A stretch of DNA of 64,000 nt from Aldehydirespirator sp965220645. Lineage in GTDB: Bacteria; Actinomycetota; Acidimicrobiia; Acidimicrobiales; Aldehydirespiratoraceae. Location of the stretch: positions 1,116,001 to 1,180,000 of the forward strand of contig OZ244836.1 of assembly GCA_965220645.1 (NCBI GenBank). The letters are read 5' to 3'. Numbering within the stretch: position 1 is the stretch's first letter; each line of letters starts with the position of its first letter. The translations under genes were made by a program, and so were the position numbers. The notes beneath the pieces were generated by a model. The model was not told where the DNA came from and made no database searches. It worked only from the letters and a program-made list of their open reading frames with translations. Shown piece after piece: positions 51,367 to 60,745 of this stretch.

Positions 51367-52284
51367 GTGTTCGAGCGGTTCACCGACAGGGCCCGTCGCG
51401 TCGTGATTCTGGCCCAGGAAGAGGCGCGCCTCCTCAACCACAACTACATAGGCACCGAGCACATCCTCTTGGGCCTCATCCACGAGCACGAGGGGGTGGC
51501 GGCCAAGGCGCTGGAATCCCTCGACATCAGCCTCGAGTCGGTGCGGGCACAGGTGGAGGAGATCATCGGCCGGGGTGGCATCACTCCGAGCGGTCACATC
51601 CCCTTCACTCCCAGGGCCAAGAAGGTCCTCGAGTTGAGCCTGCGCGAGTCGCTGCAGCTCGGCCACAATTACATCGGCACCGAGCACATCCTGCTCGGCC
51701 TCTTGCGCGAGGGCGAGGGTGTCGCTGCGCAAGTGCTGTTAGAGCTGGGCGCGGATCTGGACCGGGTGCGCGAGCAGGTTGTCCAGCTACTGGTGGCTCA
51801 AGGAGACGCGTCCTCGTCGGCCTCGGAGGGCGAGGCGGTGCCGGCAATGGGCGAGCCCTCGGCTAGCCGGTCACGCGTTCTGGCTTTCCGTAAGCGCGTC
51901 AACATCTCCAGCGGGGGGCCGTTGGAGGCGACGGTCGGCTACTCGCGGGCTGTCCGGGTTGGCGACCACGTGGTCGTAGCGGGCACGACGACGCTGCGAC
52001 CGGACGGGGTCGACCATCCCGGTGACTGCTACCTGCAGACCCGGGCAGTGCTTCGGCTGATCGAGGACGCGCTCGGGCGTGTCGGTGCAACCCTCGGCGA
52101 TGTGGTGCGGACGCGGGCGTTTCTCACCGACATCTCGAAGGCCGACGACTACGGGCGGGCTCACGGCGAGGTGTTCGGCGACATCCGTCCTGCGGCCACG
52201 CTGGTGGAGGTCTCGGCGCTGGTGCACCCCGACCTCGTAGTCGAGATCGAGGTCGACGCCATCGGTTCGCCCGACTGGGACTAA
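51367..52284 (+). CDS. ClpC-type N-terminal repeat domain fused to a Rid (YjgF/YER057c) domain
   Basis: 305 residues in one frame. Residues 1-145 are a complete double Clp-N domain, the adaptor/substrate-docking part of ClpC: MFERFTDRARRVVILAQEEA, NYIGTEHILLGL twice (near 26 and 101), and TPRAKKVLELSLRES. A linker (about 146-175) follows. Residues about 178-303 form a Rid-superfamily domain: SGGPLEATVGYSRAVRVGDH, VVVAGTTTL, ALGRVGATLGDVVRTRAFLT and VEVSALVHPDLVVEIEVDAI. The position of the catalytic Arg in true RidA is Ala here (RPAATLVEV), so imine deamination is doubtful. No AAA+ domain is present. GTG 51367 has AGGAGG eight bases upstream. Confidence 0.87.
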   Translation: MFERFTDRARRVVILAQEEARLLNHNYIGTEHILLGLIHEHEGVAAKALESLDISLESVRAQVEEIIGRGGITPSGHIPFTPRAKKVLELSLRESLQLGHNYIGTEHILLGLLREGEGVAAQVLLELGADLDRVREQVVQLLVAQGDASSSASEGEAVPAMGEPSASRSRVLAFRKRVNISSGGPLEATVGYSRAVRVGDHVVVAGTTTLRPDGVDHPGDCYLQTRAVLRLIEDALGRVGATLGDVVRTRAFLTDISKADDYGRAHGEVFGDIRPAATLVEVSALVHPDLVVEIEVDAIGSPDWD

Positions 52285-52332
52285 CAGCCGACTCGGGGGA
52301 GTGCCGGGTCGGGCTCCGGTAGGGTTTCCGCG

Positions 52333-53775
52333 ATGCGCGGCGTGATCTCGGCAGCGGGTTACGTGCCCTACCGCAGGCTCGACCGGTCCGAGATCGCCGC
52401 CTTCTTCGGCTCCGGCGGCGGCACGGGCACACGGGCGGTGGCGTCCTACGACGAGGACACCACCACCATGGGCCAAGCCGCCGCTGACCTGTCCCTTCGG
52501 TCCGCAGCTGTCGAGCCTGAGGCCGTATGGTTCGCCACGTCGGCTCCGGCCTACTTGGAGAAGACCAACGCGGCTGCCATTCACGCGGCCCTGCGGCTCG
52601 ATCCGGCCGTGGGCGCACTCGACTTCGGCGGCGCAGTCCGCTCCGGATTCGGCGCGCTGCGCACCGCGCTGGCCGGACGTGGCCCGACCCTGGTCGTGGC
52701 AGCAGACACCCGAGACGGCATGCCCGCCGGTGCTGACGAGGCTGTTGCTGGCGATGGGGCCGCCGCAGTGCTGGTGGGTGACGACTCCGACGGGCCGGTG
52801 CTGGCCGAATACCTCGGCGGCGCGTCTCGCACGCTTGAAGTCACCGAGCGCTGGCGGACGCCGGGCAGCGACCGCTCGCGCGCTTGGGAGGAGCGCTTCG
52901 GCGCGCACGTCTTCGGCCCAGCTGCACTGGTGACATGGCAGGCCGCGCTGATCGCCAGCGGGCTGGGCGACACCGCCGACATCGACCGCCTGGCAGTCAC
53001 CGGTCTCAACAGCCGGGCCGTGGCTTCGGCCCTGAAGGCCATCGACGTCAAGGCGGGCAGCCTTGTAGATCCCCTCATCGCCATGGTGGGCAACACGGCA
53101 ACCGCCCATCCGGCACTGCTGCTGTGCTCGGCCTTGGAGCACGCCGACCCGGGCGAGACCATCGCGGTGGTGGCGCTGGCCGACGGGGTGGAGGTGATCG
53201 TGCTGCGGGTCACGGAGGCCATAGCCGACCACCGCCCAGCCGAATCGATCGCGGCCCAGATCGCCGCGGGCGGGCCGCTCAGCTACGGCCGCTTCCTGGC
53301 TTGGCGCAACATGGTGACCGTGGAGCCTCCGAATCGGCCGACCCCGCCCCGACCGTCGTCGTCGGCTGCTCAACGCCGGACCGACTGGAAGTACGGGTTC
53401 ACCGGCTCCCGTGACCGGTCCAGCGGCATGGTTCACCTGCCCCCGGCCCGAGTGTCGGAGAAGGGCGGCGCGGCTGACGACATGGATCCTGCGCCCATGG
53501 CCCACGCCACCGGCACCGTCGCCAGCTTCACAGTGGACCGGCTCGCCTACTCGCCCAGCCCGCCGACCGTGTTCGCGGTGGTCGATTTCGATGAAGGAGG
53601 CCGGACACCCCTGGAGCTCACCGATGTCGACGCCGACGAGGTGCATGTCGGCATGCGTGTAGAGCCGACGTTCCGGCGGCTCTACACCGCCGACGAGATC
53701 CACAACTACTTCTGGAAGGCCCGACCGCTGAGGAACGGCACCTCCGGCGGCGTACCACCGGGAGACAGCCGGTGA
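52333..53775 (+). CDS. HMG-CoA-synthase/ketosynthase-III-like protein fused to DUF35 OB-fold domain, active-site residues degenerate
   Basis: 480 residues. The first roughly 330 form a thiolase-like fold (GVISAAGYVPYRRLDRSEI onwards). The nucleophile region reads DFGGAVRSGFGAL: where homologues have Cys there is Val, so classical acyl-enzyme chemistry looks impossible. AGDGAAAVLVGDD and GNTATAHPALLL follow. The C-terminal part is a DUF35 rubredoxin/OB-fold domain (YGFTGSRDRSSGMVHLPPAR onwards), but the four zinc-ribbon cysteines are replaced. Separate archaeal HMG-CoA synthase and DUF35 proteins form a complex with thiolase. Here two are fused and the thiolase is the next gene (GTGA overlap). 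It is probably a structural or channelling partner. Confidence 0.78.
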   Translation: MRGVISAAGYVPYRRLDRSEIAAFFGSGGGTGTRAVASYDEDTTTMGQAAADLSLRSAAVEPEAVWFATSAPAYLEKTNAAAIHAALRLDPAVGALDFGGAVRSGFGALRTALAGRGPTLVVAADTRDGMPAGADEAVAGDGAAAVLVGDDSDGPVLAEYLGGASRTLEVTERWRTPGSDRSRAWEERFGAHVFGPAALVTWQAALIASGLGDTADIDRLAVTGLNSRAVASALKAIDVKAGSLVDPLIAMVGNTATAHPALLLCSALEHADPGETIAVVALADGVEVIVLRVTEAIADHRPAESIAAQIAAGGPLSYGRFLAWRNMVTVEPPNRPTPPRPSSSAAQRRTDWKYGFTGSRDRSSGMVHLPPARVSEKGGAADDMDPAPMAHATGTVASFTVDRLAYSPSPPTVFAVVDFDEGGRTPLELTDVDADEVHVGMRVEPTFRRLYTADEIHNYFWKARPLRNGTSGGVPPGDSR

Positions 53776-54968
53776 GCTCGCACGGCATCACCGACCGGGT
53801 GGCCGTCATCGGCATGGGCTGCACCCCCTTCGCCGAGCACTGGGATGCATCCCTCGACGACCTGATCATCGACGCGGCCCACCTGGCCTACCGCTCGGCC
53901 GGCATCGCCCAGGACGACATCGACGCCTTCTGGTTCGGCACATCGCAGTCGGCCGCCTCCGGGCTGGCCATGGCCGGGCCCCTGAAGATCGGTGGCAAAC
54001 CCGTCACGAGAGTCGAGAACTACTGCGCCACCGGCTCCGAGGCCCTGCGCCAAGCGTGCTACGCGGTGGCCTCCGGTGCCTACGACACGGCCATGGCCCT
54101 CGGGGCCGAGAAGGTCAAGGACGGCGGCTACCAGGGCCTCAACGCCTTCCCCATCCCAACCGACGGCACACAGCGCACGCTCACTGCCGCGGCCATGTTC
54201 AGCCTGATGTTGCCCGCCTACGCCGACCGCTACGGCGTCGATCCCGACAAGTTGCGCTACGCCGCGGCCCGGATCGCCTCCAAGAACCACCACAACGGGT
54301 CCCGCAACCCGCTGGCCCAGTTCCGCCGGGAGATGTCGGCCGACCGGATCTGCGAGATGCCCGCAGTGGCGGGGATGCTGTCGGTGTTCGACTGCGCCGG
54401 CGTAGCCGACGGGGCCGCGGCGGCCATCGTATGCCGAGCCGAGGATGCCGAGCGATGGTGCGCCGATCCGCTCTACGTGAAGGGGCTGTCCGTGGTGACC
54501 GGGACCGGGGCCGGGTCGCTCGACCCCGACTACGACTACACCACGCTGCCGGAGTGCGCGCAGGCCGCCACCGATGCCTACGCCCAGGCTGGCATCACCG
54601 ACCCCCGATCGCAGCTCGCGCTGGCCGAGGTGCACGACTGCTTCACACCCACCGAGCTGGTGCTGATGGAGGATCTCGGGTTCTCGCCGCGAGGCACGGC
54701 CTGGCGCGACGTGCTCGACGGGACCTTCGACCTAGACGGCGAGCTGCCTGTCAACGCAGACGGTGGACTCAAGTCCTTCGGCCACCCGGTGGGGGCCAGC
54801 GGGTTGCGGATGCTGTATGAGGTGTGGCTCCAGCTGAGGGGTGAGGCCCCGGCCGAGCGTCGCATCCCTCAGACAGGCCGCACCTTGGGCCTCACCCACA
54901 ATCTGGGCGGCTATCCCGGCGAGATCGTGAGCTTCGTCGGAGTCTTCGGCACCACCAAGGAGCACTGA
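53772..54968 (+). CDS. Thiolase, SCP-x/acetyl-CoA-acetyltransferase-like
   Basis: 398-residue thiolase. The nucleophile is in VENYCATGSEALRQA (Cys near residue 82), the substrate loop is EVHDCFTPTEL, and the C-terminal His motif is GGLKSFGHPVGASGLRM. HDCFTPTE rather than NEAF is typical of SCP2/SCP-x-type thiolases acting on branched or steroid side-chain acyl-CoAs. GTG 53772 overlaps the stop of the degenerate synthase/DUF35 gene, so a complex is likely. A CoA-transferase gene follows after 1 bp. Confidence 0.88.
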   Translation: MSSHGITDRVAVIGMGCTPFAEHWDASLDDLIIDAAHLAYRSAGIAQDDIDAFWFGTSQSAASGLAMAGPLKIGGKPVTRVENYCATGSEALRQACYAVASGAYDTAMALGAEKVKDGGYQGLNAFPIPTDGTQRTLTAAAMFSLMLPAYADRYGVDPDKLRYAAARIASKNHHNGSRNPLAQFRREMSADRICEMPAVAGMLSVFDCAGVADGAAAAIVCRAEDAERWCADPLYVKGLSVVTGTGAGSLDPDYDYTTLPECAQAATDAYAQAGITDPRSQLALAEVHDCFTPTELVLMEDLGFSPRGTAWRDVLDGTFDLDGELPVNADGGLKSFGHPVGASGLRMLYEVWLQLRGEAPAERRIPQTGRTLGLTHNLGGYPGEIVSFVGVFGTTKEH

Positions 54969-54969
54969 C

Positions 54970-57420
54970 ATGCCTGTTCGACCGCTCACCGGCATCCGGG
55001 TGATCGATCTCGCCGTGGACCGGGGCGAGCTGTGCGGGCGCCTGCTGAGCGATCTCGGCGCCGAGGTCATCAAGGTCGAACCGCCAGACGGTTCGCCCAG
55101 CCGCAGGTTGCCGCCCCTCGACCCCCTGACGCCGGACCACTCGCTGTTCTTCACGATGCGCAACTGCGGCAAACGCAGCATCGTGCTCGATCTCGACGAC
55201 GCTGAAGGCAAGGAGCGATTCGAGGCGCTGCTCGCCTCCGCCGATGTGCTCATCGACTCGTCGGAGCCGGGAGCGCACGCGGCTGTGGGCCGAGCCGAGT
55301 TGGACGCTGAAGTCCTAGCGGCCCGCCACCCTCACCTGGTGGTGGCGTCGGTAACCGCCTACGGCCGCACCGGCCCCTACGCCGGGCGCGACGTGCCCGG
55401 ATCGGTCATCGACGCCACCTCGGGCATGTGCTGGAAGGCGGGTCTGCCCGAGCGCGAGCCGCTCATGCCTCCGGGCAACATCTCTGGCGACATTGCCGGA
55501 CTGATGGCCGCCTTCGCGACCATCTGCGCCCTGATCCAGCGCCTGGGGCACGGCGCCGGGCAGCTCATCGACGTGTCGGCCAACGAGGCGGCCGCCCAGA
55601 TCACCGACTGGTCGCTGTCCAACTCGTCCAAGAGCATGGTCGCGGGCGTCGAGCCGATGGAGATCAGAGCCGGACCCGGTCCGGTGTACACGATCCTGGC
55701 CGCGGCCGACGGCTTCGTGCGGCTGGTTGTGCTCAGCCCCCGCCAGTGGCACGCCATCAGAGCCTGGCTGGGCGAGCCCGACTACCTGCAGGACCCCGAG
55801 TACGACGGGTTCATCGCCCGGTTCATGATCGCCGACGCCGTGCTCAACCCGCTGTACGAGGAACTGTTCTCCACCATGACGATGGAGGAGGTGGCCGAGG
55901 AGGCCCAGCGCCGCGGCATCGTGGCCACTCCAATCCTCAGGCCGGGTGAAGTGATCACCAACGAGCACTTCGAGGCTCGGAAGACCTTCGACCGGGTGCC
56001 GCTGTCCACGGGAGGGTTGATGAGCCTGCCGTCGGGGTGGATGGAGATTGACGGCGAGCGGGTCGGTCCAACCGGGCGTCCGCCGCATCTCGGCGAGCAC
56101 ACCGACGAGGTGCTCGCCGCCCTCGACGCCGCGGCATCGGCGGAGCCGGATGGCCCGGTCGCCTGGCCGCTGGCGCCGGAATCCGCCCCCGAGCCGGCCC
56201 TCCCGCTGGCCGGGGTCCGGGTCGGCGACTTCGGGCATGGTGGCGTCGGGGTGGAGATCAGCCGGATGCTGGCCGAGTACGGCGCCGACGTGATCAAGAT
56301 CGAGAGCCGCACCTACCCGGACTTCATCCGAGTGGTGCTGGGCGGGGAGATGTCGCCTTCCTTCGCCTCGTCTTCACGGTCCAAGCGGGGCCTCGGGATC
56401 AATGCCAAGACCGAGGAGGGTCGCCGGATGGTGCTCGACCTCGCCGCGGGCGCCGGAGGCGCGGCCCGCTTCGATGTGGTCGTGGAGAACGGCTCGACCG
56501 GCGTTATGGATGAACTCGGGCTGGGCTACCGCGACTTCTCGACGGCCAACCCCGATGTGGTGATGGTGTCAAGCCAGTTGATGGGCTCGTCCGGCCCGTG
56601 GTCGGCCTGGCGCGGCTACGGCCCCAACACCCAGGTGACCGGGGGAATGACTCACCTCTGGGACTATCCCGATGTCGACCGACCCTCCGGCTCGCAGTCG
56701 ATCTTCCCCGACCACTGGGCCGGCCGAATGGGAGCGCTGGCCGCGGTGGCCGCCGTGCTGGGCCGCCGGCGGGGCGTGATGAGCGGGGGATGCCACGCCG
56801 AGGTGTGCCAGGTCGAGCAGGTAGTGGGGGTGATGGGCGATCTGCTGGCCCGCGAGTCGCTGCGAGCCGGCTCGGTGAAGCCGCAGGGCAACCGCCGGGA
56901 CCGGGGGGCACCCTGGGGGTTCTTCGGATGCGAGGGGGAGGACCAGTGGGTGGCGATTTGCTGCCGCAGCGACGCCGAATGGGCCGCGCTGGCGGACCTG
57001 GCCGGAGTGGACGACCCGACGCTGGCCACCCTGGAGGCTCGCCGCGACCGCGAGGACGAAGTGGAGGAGGCCGTGTCGGCGTGGACCCGGACGCTGTCGA
57101 AGCACGCCGTCACCGAAGCCTGCCTGGCCGCAGGCGTGCCCGCCGGCCCGATGCTCACCTCCTCGCAGCAACTCCAGGATCCGCACCTCGCGGCCCGGGG
57201 CTACCTGGTGGAACTGGACCAGCCGCCCATCGGCGTCATGACCTTCGAGGGCCCGGCCTTCGCGGCCACCGGCATGGCCGACGCCGACATCCGTCCCGCC
57301 CCCGGTCTCGGTGAGCACACCCGGGAGGTCGTCGCCGAACTCGGCCTCGATGAGGCCGCCATTGACGACCTCATCGCCCGAGGGATCCTCGAGACGGCCC
57401 TTCCAGCTCCTGAAGACTGA
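54970..57420 (+). CDS. Double-domain CaiB/BaiF (family III) CoA-transferase
   Basis: 816 residues made of two family III CoA-transferase modules. Module 1 (about 1-390) has LTGIRVIDLA, LLSDLGAEVIKVEPPDG, NCGKRSIVLDLDD and TAYGRTGPYAGRD with SGDIAGLMAAFA. Module 2 (about 410-810) has LAGVRVGDFG, MLAEYGADVIKIES, RSKRGLGINAKTEEGR and QLMGSSGPWSAWRGYGP. Single-module enzymes are about 400 aa and form interlocked dimers, so the tandem may mimic a dimer in one chain. It transfers CoA between carboxylic acids. The operon context with thiolase suggests acyl-CoA degradation. ATG 54970. Confidence 0.9.
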   Translation: MPVRPLTGIRVIDLAVDRGELCGRLLSDLGAEVIKVEPPDGSPSRRLPPLDPLTPDHSLFFTMRNCGKRSIVLDLDDAEGKERFEALLASADVLIDSSEPGAHAAVGRAELDAEVLAARHPHLVVASVTAYGRTGPYAGRDVPGSVIDATSGMCWKAGLPEREPLMPPGNISGDIAGLMAAFATICALIQRLGHGAGQLIDVSANEAAAQITDWSLSNSSKSMVAGVEPMEIRAGPGPVYTILAAADGFVRLVVLSPRQWHAIRAWLGEPDYLQDPEYDGFIARFMIADAVLNPLYEELFSTMTMEEVAEEAQRRGIVATPILRPGEVITNEHFEARKTFDRVPLSTGGLMSLPSGWMEIDGERVGPTGRPPHLGEHTDEVLAALDAAASAEPDGPVAWPLAPESAPEPALPLAGVRVGDFGHGGVGVEISRMLAEYGADVIKIESRTYPDFIRVVLGGEMSPSFASSSRSKRGLGINAKTEEGRRMVLDLAAGAGGAARFDVVVENGSTGVMDELGLGYRDFSTANPDVVMVSSQLMGSSGPWSAWRGYGPNTQVTGGMTHLWDYPDVDRPSGSQSIFPDHWAGRMGALAAVAAVLGRRRGVMSGGCHAEVCQVEQVVGVMGDLLARESLRAGSVKPQGNRRDRGAPWGFFGCEGEDQWVAICCRSDAEWAALADLAGVDDPTLATLEARRDREDEVEEAVSAWTRTLSKHAVTEACLAAGVPAGPMLTSSQQLQDPHLAARGYLVELDQPPIGVMTFEGPAFAATGMADADIRPAPGLGEHTREVVAELGLDEAAIDDLIARGILETALPAPED

Positions 57421-57429
57421 TCGGAGGGC

Positions 57430-58740
<1,311 letters not shown>

Positions 58741-58809
58741 AGCCAATAGAATAAGGAGCGGTTGACTTATTTGACAGATAGTGAAGTAAAACTGAACTAT
58801 TATGCTCAC
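58741..58809. promoter_or_regulatory. Divergent promoter/operator region, ino1 and lysR-type gene
   Basis: An AT-rich island between the two start codons. An inverted repeat ATAGT (58778-58782) / ACTAT (58796-58800) surrounds 13 bp and is a candidate LysR site. On the plus strand TATTAT at 58798-58803 lies 7 nt before ATG 58810, so the regulator message is probably leaderless. TTGACA occurs at 58771-58776, but the spacing (21 bp) is long. For ino1, GGAG-type sequence upstream of ATG 58740 is weak. Confidence 0.5.
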
Positions 58810-59688
58810 ATGGCTACATCGCTACCGGATCTCTCCATCCGACAGCTCGAATATCTGGTGGCGGTGGCCGACTGCGACACGTTCGCGCTGGCTGCCGAGC
58901 GGGTGGGGGTCAGCCCGTCGGCTCTCTCGCAGGGTCTGGCGGAGCTCGAGCGCCGCGTCGGGGTGCCGCTGTTCGACCGGGAGGGCCGGCGCCGGGTCCT
59001 GCGACCCGACACCAAGCCGGTCCTCGAGCACGCCCGCCAGGTGGTGGCCCTCACCGCCGACTTGACAGATTGGGCTCAACGCACCCGTTCCGGTGATCAC
59101 GGACGTCTGCGCCTCGGCATGATCGACGCTTCCGCGGTGCAGCACCACGGCGAGGCGCTGCGACGCTTCCGGGCCGACCACCCCGGGTTGCGCATCCATC
59201 TGCGGGTGGGCCCATCGGGCGATCTGCTGCGCGAGCTAGTGGACGGATCTCTAGACCTGGCCGTGTGCGTGGAGCCCACGGAGCCGCCCCGAGGAGTGAG
59301 CACCGGAGTGTTGCTGACCGAGGATCTCGCGATCTACGCACCCGACGGGCGCCGCCATCCCGGCCCCAGCGCGGGCTGGGGGCCTTGGGTGCTTTTTCCC
59401 CGCAACGCTCACACCCGCTCCGGGATCGAGGCAGCCTTGCGGCGGCGGGGCGCGCCGCTGGAGGTGGTGGCCGAGTCCCACCAGCCCGAAGTGCTGTGCG
59501 AGATGGTGAGGCTCGGTCTGGGCTGGTCGGTCCTGCCGGTGGCACAGGCCGAATGGGGCGAGCAGGCCCTTGTTCGGTGCGAGATCCTGGCCCGACGCCG
59601 GCTGGTGATCGCCCGCCGCGCCGGAGCGGCACCCCACCCATCCGGGCTTCTCTTGGAACAGGCTCTGCGCTCGGCCACCGCAAATTGA
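58810..59688 (+). CDS. LysR-family transcriptional regulator
   Basis: 292 residues. The N-terminal winged helix is RQLEYLVAVADCDTFALAAE then RVGVSPSALSQGLAELERRV and GVPLFDREGRR. The effector domain has LRLGMIDASAVQHH and GSLDLAVCVEP. GLGWSVLPVAQAE fits the second subdomain. It lies divergent from ino1 with an inverted repeat between them, the classic LysR arrangement. The effector is unknown. Its stop codon lies inside the left arm of the palindrome at 59682-59728. Confidence 0.88.
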   Translation: MATSLPDLSIRQLEYLVAVADCDTFALAAERVGVSPSALSQGLAELERRVGVPLFDREGRRRVLRPDTKPVLEHARQVVALTADLTDWAQRTRSGDHGRLRLGMIDASAVQHHGEALRRFRADHPGLRIHLRVGPSGDLLRELVDGSLDLAVCVEPTEPPRGVSTGVLLTEDLAIYAPDGRRHPGPSAGWGPWVLFPRNAHTRSGIEAALRRRGAPLEVVAESHQPEVLCEMVRLGLGWSVLPVAQAEWGEQALVRCEILARRRLVIARRAGAAPHPSGLLLEQALRSATAN

Positions 59689-59728
59689 CGTAGTTGTGCA
59701 CCCTATGTGGGGACAACTACGTCAATTT
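59682..59728. repeat. Perfect 16-bp inverted repeat with 15-nt loop
   Basis: The left arm 59682-59697 (aaattgacgtagttgt) is the exact reverse complement of 59713-59728, separated by 15 nt. The arms are AT-rich, there is no GC-rich stem or U-run, and the LysR stop codon lies in the left arm. It can form a very stable cruciform or hairpin, could end transcription both ways, or could be a dispersed palindromic element. Confidence 0.85.
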
Positions 59729-59842
59729 CGAGCCGATGGGGTGCGTCAGCCCCTCCGGCAAGGGAGGGCGGTAGGTTGACGCCGTTCACCCCCGGTCACG
59801 GAGGCGGAGCCGGATGAGCAGCACCGAGGAAGGGATGTACCC

Positions 59843-60643
59843 ATGAACACCTATCCCGTGCGGGTCGGCAGCTGCCTTTTCACGATGGTCGACCCCGAAC
59901 GGGGCCACGAGGTGGATTACAACCGCTGGTACGAGCGCGACCACTTCTACGCCGGGTGCCTGGTCGGTCCCTGGCTGTTCGCCGGACGCCGCTGGGTTGC
60001 TACCCGCGAACTCAAGGATCTGCGGTTCCCTGAGGACTCGCCGCTGGCCGTGCCCACTGATGCCGGCTCGTACCTGGCCATCTACTGGGTTCACGAGGGC
60101 CGTCACCGCGAGCACTTCGCCTGGGCCATCGACCAGGTGGTGGAGCTCTACAAGCACGAGCGGGGCTTCAACAACCGGATCCACGCCCACACCGTCCTGC
60201 TGCACAAGCCGTGGTCGCACTACCGCGACGACGACCCTGTTCCGATCGAGCTGGCCCTCGACCACCCCTACCAGGGTCTGGCCGTGGTGGCGGTCGACCC
60301 CGCCGACGGCACCGACAACGACGGCCTGGACGCTCACCTGCGGGCCGAGGCGCTGCCGGCGCTGATGGACGGCTCGACGGTGTCATCGGTGGTGTCGTGG
60401 AGCTACATCGACCCGGCCGGCGGCGAGACGGAGCGGGCCCCGATGGACCTGGGCACCCCGGCCGGGCCGGCCGAGCGCCAGATCCAGATGTTCTTCCTCG
60501 ACGGCCACCCGGCCGACGCCTGGGACCGGTTCCGGGCCTACGCCGCCGGGCTGGCCGACGCCGGTGCGGGCGAGGTCGTGTTCGCGGCGCCGTTCCTGCC
60601 CACCATCGTCGGCACCGACACCTACACCGACCAGCTCTGGTAG
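59843..60643 (+). CDS. Hypothetical protein, duplicated dimeric alpha/beta-barrel-like (EthD-like)
   Basis: 266 residues. The N-terminal region (LFTMVDPERGHEVDYNRWYE, then RDHFYAGCLVGPWLFAGRRW) recalls EthD/NIPSNAP-type ferredoxin-like domains, in which a 'WY-x-x-H' motif follows the first strand. A second, similar half (ALDHPYQGLAVVAVDP to SSVVSWSYIDP) suggests an internal duplication. No catalytic motif is clear and no signal peptide is present. The ATG at 59843 follows a GGAAGGG box. Function unknown; small-molecule binding or oxidation is typical of the fold. Confidence 0.65.
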   Translation: MNTYPVRVGSCLFTMVDPERGHEVDYNRWYERDHFYAGCLVGPWLFAGRRWVATRELKDLRFPEDSPLAVPTDAGSYLAIYWVHEGRHREHFAWAIDQVVELYKHERGFNNRIHAHTVLLHKPWSHYRDDDPVPIELALDHPYQGLAVVAVDPADGTDNDGLDAHLRAEALPALMDGSTVSSVVSWSYIDPAGGETERAPMDLGTPAGPAERQIQMFFLDGHPADAWDRFRAYAAGLADAGAGEVVFAAPFLPTIVGTDTYTDQLW

Positions 60644-60745
60644 ACCGGTCCATGGTGTGAACCGATCCTGGCCGGGCGCCAACGGCGTGTACCGCAGCAG
60701 GGTGCTAGGTGCGCGTCGGAGGTCGCAAACCAGAGGTCAGAGGTC

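Noticed and set aside
51871..53703. Very long open frame on the minus strand (610 codons)
   Set aside because: It lies wholly opposite the Rid-fusion and synthase/DUF35 genes. Its translation is Gly/Arg/His-rich with no motif, a typical GC-rich antisense frame.
59682..59728. Ordinary rho-independent terminator
   Set aside because: The arms are AT-rich, the loop is long and there is no T-run after either arm, so it is reported as a palindrome of unknown role.
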